From Streptomyces hokutonensis (lineage in GTDB: Bacteria; Actinomycetota; Actinomycetes; Streptomycetales; Streptomycetaceae): a stretch of 64,000 nt of DNA. This document shows, piece after piece, positions 60,299 to 64,000 of the stretch. Location: contig NZ_BARG01000024.1 of the NCBI RefSeq assembly GCF_000376565.1, positions 1 to 64,000 on the forward strand. The letters are read 5' to 3'. The position numbers were made by a program, and so were the translations under genes. The first letter of the stretch is position 1. Each line of letters begins with the position of its first letter. Under the pieces are notes generated by a model. That model saw only the letters and a list, made by a program, of their open reading frames with translations, had not been told where the DNA came from and made no database searches.

Positions 60299-60843
60299 GG
60301 CGGTCCTTTCGTCGGGATGACGACCGCGCGGCCGGCCGCCGTGTCGACCGGGCACGACTGCTTGGGGCACTCGTCCAGGGCGCACATGCGGCAGATGCGC
60401 TGTCCGTGATCGGCGTCGGTCGTCAGATGGGCCAGCATCCGTTCCAGGAAACCGGTCAGCACCGTTCTCTCGCGCGGCCCGAGGACGGACATCGCGTCAT
60501 CCATCAGGCCGCCGCGCAGCTCCAGTAGCCGCTTCGCCTCGCGTGTTCCCTCAGGAGTGAGGAAGATGGCCACCTTCCGGCCGTTGGCACCCGGTTCCCG
60601 GCGTGCCTTGCCGTCGCGTTCGAGCCGGTCCACCAGACGGGTGGCCGCGGACTGCGTCAGACCGAGCGGCCCGGAGATCCGGTCGATGCCCGCGCCGGGC
60701 TCCTGCAACAGGTACGTGAGCGCGGCCGGCGTGGCCCCGCTCTGCCCGGACGTGCTCTCGCTCGCCACCCGCTGCGCGTCGCCCAGCGCGGTGACCAGAG
60801 CTCCCAGCAGGTTCCCGGTACGACCGTCCGATGAAGCGTCCAT
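60295..60843 (-). CDS. MarR-family regulator with C-terminal cysteine cluster
   Basis: A 182-residue winged-helix regulator. The recognition region is GIDRISGPLGLTQSAATRLV and the wing is ARREPGANGRKVAIFLT. The C-terminus has four cysteines (C-x2-C-x4-C-x4-C in ICRMCALDECPKQSCP), a possible metal- or redox-sensing site. The ATG at 60843 is chosen because a TTGACA-17-CATGGT promoter places the transcript start at or next to it, implying a leaderless mRNA; an ATG at 60855 is the alternative. A 17-bp palindrome fills the promoter spacer. Confidence 0.9.
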   Translation of the reverse strand: MDASSDGRTGNLLGALVTALGDAQRVASESTSGQSGATPAALTYLLQEPGAGIDRISGPLGLTQSAATRLVDRLERDGKARREPGANGRKVAIFLTPEGTREAKRLLELRGGLMDDAMSVLGPRERTVLTGFLERMLAHLTTDADHGQRICRMCALDECPKQSCPVDTAAGRAVVIPTKGPP

Positions 60844-60853
60844 ACCATCGACC

Positions 60854-60879
60854 ATGCATGAGTCATGCATGAGTGTCAA
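60854..60879 (-). promoter_or_regulatory. MarR promoter with operator ATGCATGACTCATGCAT in its spacer
   Basis: The palindrome (60854-60870) is symmetric over all 17 bases except its centre. On the minus strand it sits between TTGACA (60879-60874) and a -10-like CATGGT (60856-60851), the ideal place for steric autorepression. Confidence 0.8.
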
Positions 60880-61631
60880 CGGTGAGGCTGGCCCTGCGGT
60901 GACAGGCGGTGCCGGTACAGCGCCTCGTAGTACGGCAGCTGCCGGCGGTGGAAGTCCGCCAGCGTCGGATGGTTGTCCACGGTGAACTCGTACTCCCGGG
61001 CGGCGCGGGTGAAGCCGGCGCTCCGGCCCGCGTCCTGGTGCCACTGCGGGGCCCTGCGCCACTCCTCGCGCATCCCGGTCTCCCAGTTCAGCGTGTCGGG
61101 CAGGAAAGGGAGGCCCACCCGGTCGCAGTACGCCCTGACGGTCTCGGCGGGGCGGTCGAGCAGATCGTCGGAGTCCACCACCACGGGTACGTCCCCGGTC
61201 GCCGTACCGACCGCCTCGAACAGTTCGTGCAGTCGCCCGAAGCCGATGTCGTCGGCCGTGACATCGGGGTTGAGCGCGTAGTGGGAGGCGATGACCTCGT
61301 CCGGCTTCCGGATGATGAACGTGTGCCGGGCCTCCGTCAGGAAGCGGTGGTCCGCCAGCACCTCCGGGAAGCGGAAGTCCGTCGTGTCCTTGAAGAAGAC
61401 CGGAGTGGTCCGGGCCAGTTCACGGATGGCCTCGATCAGTTCCGTCTCCTTTTCGATCGCGCGTCCCGCGACCTCGGTCGAACCGAAGTCCGCCAGGTGC
61501 GAGAAGGGCTCGTGCAGCGTGGTGAGATCCTCGCGTTCCATCATCATGCGGAGGAACGCCGTGGAACGGGATCGGGGTGCGCTCCACATCGCGATAATGC
61601 GCGGATTCCCGGTCGGGTCCGAATTGTTCAT
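60876..61631 (-). CDS. Sulfotransferase-like protein
   Basis: A 251-residue protein with the sulfotransferase P-loop-like PAPS motif IIAMWSAPRSRSTAFLRMMM at the N-terminus and the second motif region HTFIIRKPDEVIASHYAL, typical of the sulfotransferase/branched 'sulfotransferase-like' group found in biosynthetic clusters. The ATG at 61631 has AAAGGAGG upstream; the longer frame is excluded. It is divergent from the 61880 gene with a 248-bp AT-richer gap that holds both promoters. Acceptor unknown; true PAPS use is not certain. Confidence 0.82.
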   Translation of the reverse strand: MNNSDPTGNPRIIAMWSAPRSRSTAFLRMMMEREDLTTLHEPFSHLADFGSTEVAGRAIEKETELIEAIRELARTTPVFFKDTTDFRFPEVLADHRFLTEARHTFIIRKPDEVIASHYALNPDVTADDIGFGRLHELFEAVGTATGDVPVVVDSDDLLDRPAETVRAYCDRVGLPFLPDTLNWETGMREEWRRAPQWHQDAGRSAGFTRAAREYEFTVDNHPTLADFHRRQLPYYEALYRHRLSPQGQPHR

Positions 61632-61879
61632 CGGTCCTCCTTTCGCTTTTGGACCGTAGCACCGAGGTCGTGCGTTGTTGAAGGGTGCGTCCGGCGTCAT
61701 CATTTTGATTACGGCGTGAGCTGCGGTCCTTCGTCGGATTATTGGCCGCACGGTCGTTGCCGTCCTCGAAATTGGCACGGCGATGTAATCGTCTCGGGGA
61801 GGTGGCCGGGCGCTGCGGGTGTTTGACTCCACGGAGTCGAGATTCCTTTGAGCAGGTCCCTACGAGCAGGGGAGTGATC

Positions 61880-62476
61880 GTGATCGATACCTCGGCCGGC
61901 TCGGCCTATCGCGCCGTAGACATGGCGCCGTACGCCAACAATGTCGGTATTTCCGCCGCCGGGCACACCTCGCGAGGTGCGTTCAATGTCTGGGGCAACT
62001 CGTTCCCGGCGGAACACCTGCCGGAATCGGGTGCTCCGGTGAGCGTCGGCGGTGTTCCGTTCCGTTTTCCGCGGGTGGGGGTGGGGGACGACAATGCGCG
62101 CTGCGACGGGCAGTTCATCGCGGTCGAGGCGGGGCGTTTCGACTGGCTGCACCTGCTGACCGCGTCCGAACGGCGGGCCGAGGACGCGGTGGAGATGCAC
62201 TTCGCGGACGGCAGCGTCGATCCCGAGTGGCTGCGCGTCTCGGACTTCTGGGCCGCACCCGCGTGGTTCGGCGAGACAACCGCGTTCGCGACGCCGACGA
62301 TGCACTATCCGCACCATGTCCAGCGGGGCGTTTCGGCCATGCTGTGGTCCCAACGCGTCCCCGTCACCCGCCGGGCCGACCTGAGCGGATTCCGGCTGCC
62401 GCGCAATGCCGCCGTCCATGTCTTCGCCGCCACTCTGCAACGGACCGCGGTCCCGGAGGCCGGCCATGACCAGTGA
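61880..62476 (+). CDS. Hypothetical cluster protein
   Basis: A 198-residue soluble, beta-rich protein (RAVDMAPYANNVGISAAGHT, RGAFNVWGNSFPAEHLP, CDGQFIAVEAGRFDWLHLLT, DPEWLRVSDFWAAPAWFGE). The pattern suggests a jelly-roll or sugar-binding-like fold, but I cannot name a family. The GTG at 61880 has AGGGGA six bases upstream. Its last 11 bases overlap the start of the BtrH-like gene, so the two are translationally coupled and likely work together. Confidence 0.75.
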   Translation: MIDTSAGSAYRAVDMAPYANNVGISAAGHTSRGAFNVWGNSFPAEHLPESGAPVSVGGVPFRFPRVGVGDDNARCDGQFIAVEAGRFDWLHLLTASERRAEDAVEMHFADGSVDPEWLRVSDFWAAPAWFGETTAFATPTMHYPHHVQRGVSAMLWSQRVPVTRRADLSGFRLPRNAAVHVFAATLQRTAVPEAGHDQ

Positions 62477-63527
62477 CTTCGCGACGCCCGCGGTGACCGA
62501 CCCCGTACCGACCGAGGCACCCGTCCTCTGGTACCGGGACCCGATCAGCTGCCTCCAGTCCACCTTCGCGTCGGTGCTGGCCCGAGCCGGGATGAACCCG
62601 CTGGTCGCGCTCGGCGCCGGCTGGGAGTTCCTGTACATCCCGAACGACGTGCGGTCGGAGGAGTTCTACTACCCCTGCCGCCACGAGGGCGACCTGGGCC
62701 GCAGCCTCTTCCCCCACCACGACGTGAGTTCCTCGTGGTGGTGCCCGGCGGACCCGGACGATCCGCTGCGCGAGCTGCGCGAGGCGATGGCGGAGCGGCG
62801 GCTGGTCATCGCCGCCGTGGACAACTTCTTCCTCCCGTTCAGGCCCGCCTTCGGCGATGTCCATGCCGCACATCTGCTCGTCGTCCACGGCCTCGACGAG
62901 CGGCGCGGTCTTGTCCATGTCTCCGACGCGATGCCGCCCGCGTTCCAGGGGCCGATCCCGCTCGACGACTTCCTGAACAGCTGGGGATCCGCGAACCCGC
63001 AGGACCGGCAGGACGCGTTCTTCAGCGATTCGGAGATCAGCCGCCGCTGTCTGTCCGTGTCGGTCGGATCCCTCCGAGGCGGTGGCGCCGACCCCGGTCC
63101 CGAGCGACTCGCCGGCTGGCTGCGGGCCAACCTTGAGCGGTTCGAGGACCCCGGCACGGTCGCCGGACTCGGTGGACTGGCCGGACTCGACGGCTTTCTC
63201 CGCGAGTCGACCTTCCGGGCGCGGGCCGGTGAGGTGCGCGCGCTGCAGGAGCTGTACCCCTTCGGCTGGGGCATGCAGGCCCAAGCCGCCCTGCACGGCG
63301 AGCTGTTGCGCGACCGCGGGGCAGCGTGGCGGTCACCGGCGCTGGCGGGAGCCGGGCGGGCCGTGGAGAGCGTGGCCCACGCGTGGACCCCGCTGCGGAT
63401 CACCGCCGCCCACGGACTCGACGACCCGGCCGCCGCGGCGGACGACCTGCGCCGGCACGCGGGAGTCCTGCGTTGGCGCCACACCGAGGCGGTCGAATCC
63501 GTCCAGCGGGCCCTGGACGAACTGTGA
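62466..63527 (+). CDS. BtrH-like N-terminal-domain protein (acyltransferase/cysteine-peptidase-like)
   Basis: A 353-residue protein. The N-terminal part matches the BtrH type: a Cys (C29) in [30 protein letters not shown], then [20 protein letters not shown] followed by [12 protein letters not shown] with the paired His, a papain-like arrangement. BtrH transfers an acyl group from a carrier protein to an aminoglycoside amine in butirosin biosynthesis. The C-terminal 150 residues are helical and unassigned. It is coupled to the upstream gene and followed 59 bp later by a DegT aminotransferase. Confidence 0.83.
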   Translation: MTSDFATPAVTDPVPTEAPVLWYRDPISCLQSTFASVLARAGMNPLVALGAGWEFLYIPNDVRSEEFYYPCRHEGDLGRSLFPHHDVSSSWWCPADPDDPLRELREAMAERRLVIAAVDNFFLPFRPAFGDVHAAHLLVVHGLDERRGLVHVSDAMPPAFQGPIPLDDFLNSWGSANPQDRQDAFFSDSEISRRCLSVSVGSLRGGGADPGPERLAGWLRANLERFEDPGTVAGLGGLAGLDGFLRESTFRARAGEVRALQELYPFGWGMQAQAALHGELLRDRGAAWRSPALAGAGRAVESVAHAWTPLRITAAHGLDDPAAAADDLRRHAGVLRWRHTEAVESVQRALDEL

Positions 63528-63586
63528 ACTCCCGCTCACCGCACACCACTTCGACGACCGACGCCGAGCCGAGCCGAGAGGACGAC

Positions 63587-64000
63587 ATGAGCAAGCTCGC
63601 AGTACTGGGCGGAACAGCCGCCGTACCACCGGCACGGCGCCAGGTCGAGTGGCCGGTGATCGAGGACGACGACCGCAAGGCCGTGCTCGACGCGCTGGAC
63701 GGCGGTCGGCTGGTCTCCGACACCGACGGTGAGACACCGGTGAGTCTGCTGGAGCGCGAGTGGGCCGAGCGGTTCGGCCACGGTCACTGTGTCGCCGTGG
63801 CGAACGGAACCGCGGCGCTCTCGCTGGCCCTGGCCGCTCTCGGCGTCGGACCGGGCGCCGAAGTCATCGTCCCCGCGCTGAGTTTCATCGCCACCGGACT
63901 CGCCCCGCTGCACAACCTGGCCGTGCCCGTCTTCGCCGACATCGACCCGGTGACCTTCAACATCGACCCGGACGACATCGAGCGGCGGATCACTCCGAGG
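63587..64000 (+). CDS. DegT/DnrJ/EryC1/StrS-family aminotransferase (N-terminal part)
   Basis: The first 138 residues of a PLP-dependent sugar or cyclitol aminotransferase. They show the family start [40 protein letters not shown] (phosphate-binding loop), [20 protein letters not shown] and [20 protein letters not shown]. The PLP lysine would lie beyond the right edge. The GG-x-P start resembles scyllo-inosose/DOI aminotransferases and AHBA synthases as well as dTDP-sugar aminotransferases. GAGAGGA precedes the ATG. Confidence 0.9.
   Translation, partial: MSKLAVLGGTAAVPPARRQVEWPVIEDDDRKAVLDALDGGRLVSDTDGETPVSLLEREWAERFGHGHCVAVANGTAALSLALAALGVGPGAEVIVPALSFIATGLAPLHNLAVPVFADIDPVTFNIDPDDIERRITPR

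Noticed and set aside
1..64000. tRNA, rRNA, insertion sequence or prophage genes
   Set aside because: No cloverleaf-like sequences, transposase motifs, terminal inverted repeats flanking an ORF, or phage structural genes were seen on either strand.

Overview
The window is chromosomal DNA of a high-GC actinomycete, almost certainly a Streptomyces. Third-codon positions are nearly all G or C. There are mycothiol-linked enzymes (an S-(hydroxymethyl)mycothiol dehydrogenase and a DinB/maleylpyruvate-isomerase-type protein), F420-type oxidoreductases (PPOX and LLM classes), ROK-regulated sugar ABC transporters, many one-component regulators and several likely leaderless genes. I see no rRNA, tRNA, insertion sequence, phage gene or CRISPR array. 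About 66 genes are supported.

Layout. 1-5.4 kb: the start of an extra ctaD, an ECF sigma factor with a membrane partner, folD behind a ZTP riboswitch, a TPR-like protein divergent from a MarR regulator, an NTF2-like protein and a small secreted protein. 5.4-15.3 kb: an ABC exporter, the mscR-MBL formaldehyde-detoxification pair, two SDR oxidoreductases, a PLP-dependent decarboxylase with repeated operator-like sites, a LysR regulator divergent from a mycothiol-dependent-type enzyme, and an L,D-transpeptidase. 15.3-21.1 kb: a sugar ABC transporter operon with a Gfo/Idh/MocA dehydrogenase, divergent from a ROK regulator. 21.2-34.4 kb: a membrane-anchored serine protease, a PatB-type aminotransferase whose 3' end has grown into a ~41-bp tandem repeat, DJ-1-like, PPOX and DUF1003 proteins, a 928-residue secreted hydrolase, an orphan DUF35 protein beside a TetR regulator with matching operators, a DeoR/LacI hybrid regulator followed by an ATP-grasp protein, and small envelope proteins.

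34.8-39.6 kb holds an RpiR regulator, a GT39-type membrane glycosyltransferase and a Tat-exported PAP2 phosphatase. 39.8-49.2 kb looks like one catabolic locus: a BadF-type sugar kinase divergent from a ROK regulator across a near-palindromic operator, a complete sugar ABC importer, and two cytoplasmic proteins that look like alpha/alpha-toroid glycan-processing enzymes. 49.2-56 kb holds a nucleoside-kinase-like protein, an LLM oxidoreductase divergent from a TetR regulator over twin palindromes, and a single-polypeptide fusion of a TmpA-like 2-oxoglutarate dioxygenase with a TmpB/PhnZ-like HD-domain C-P bond-cleaving oxygenase. Next comes an S41 peptidase lipoprotein interrupted by an in-frame TAG, then a GntR regulator. 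56-58.3 kb: a LysR effector domain without its HTH, divergent from a DUF5997 protein, and a BlaI-M56 pair with its operator.

58.5-64 kb appears to be the left edge of a specialised-metabolite cluster: an orphan LuxR-type response regulator, a DMT exporter with its MarR repressor, a sulfotransferase-like protein, an unknown protein, a BtrH-like acyltransferase and a DegT/StrS sugar or cyclitol aminotransferase that runs off the right edge. The most notable items are the TmpA-TmpB fusion, the 39.8-49.2 kb uptake and degradation locus, and the new cluster edge at the right.
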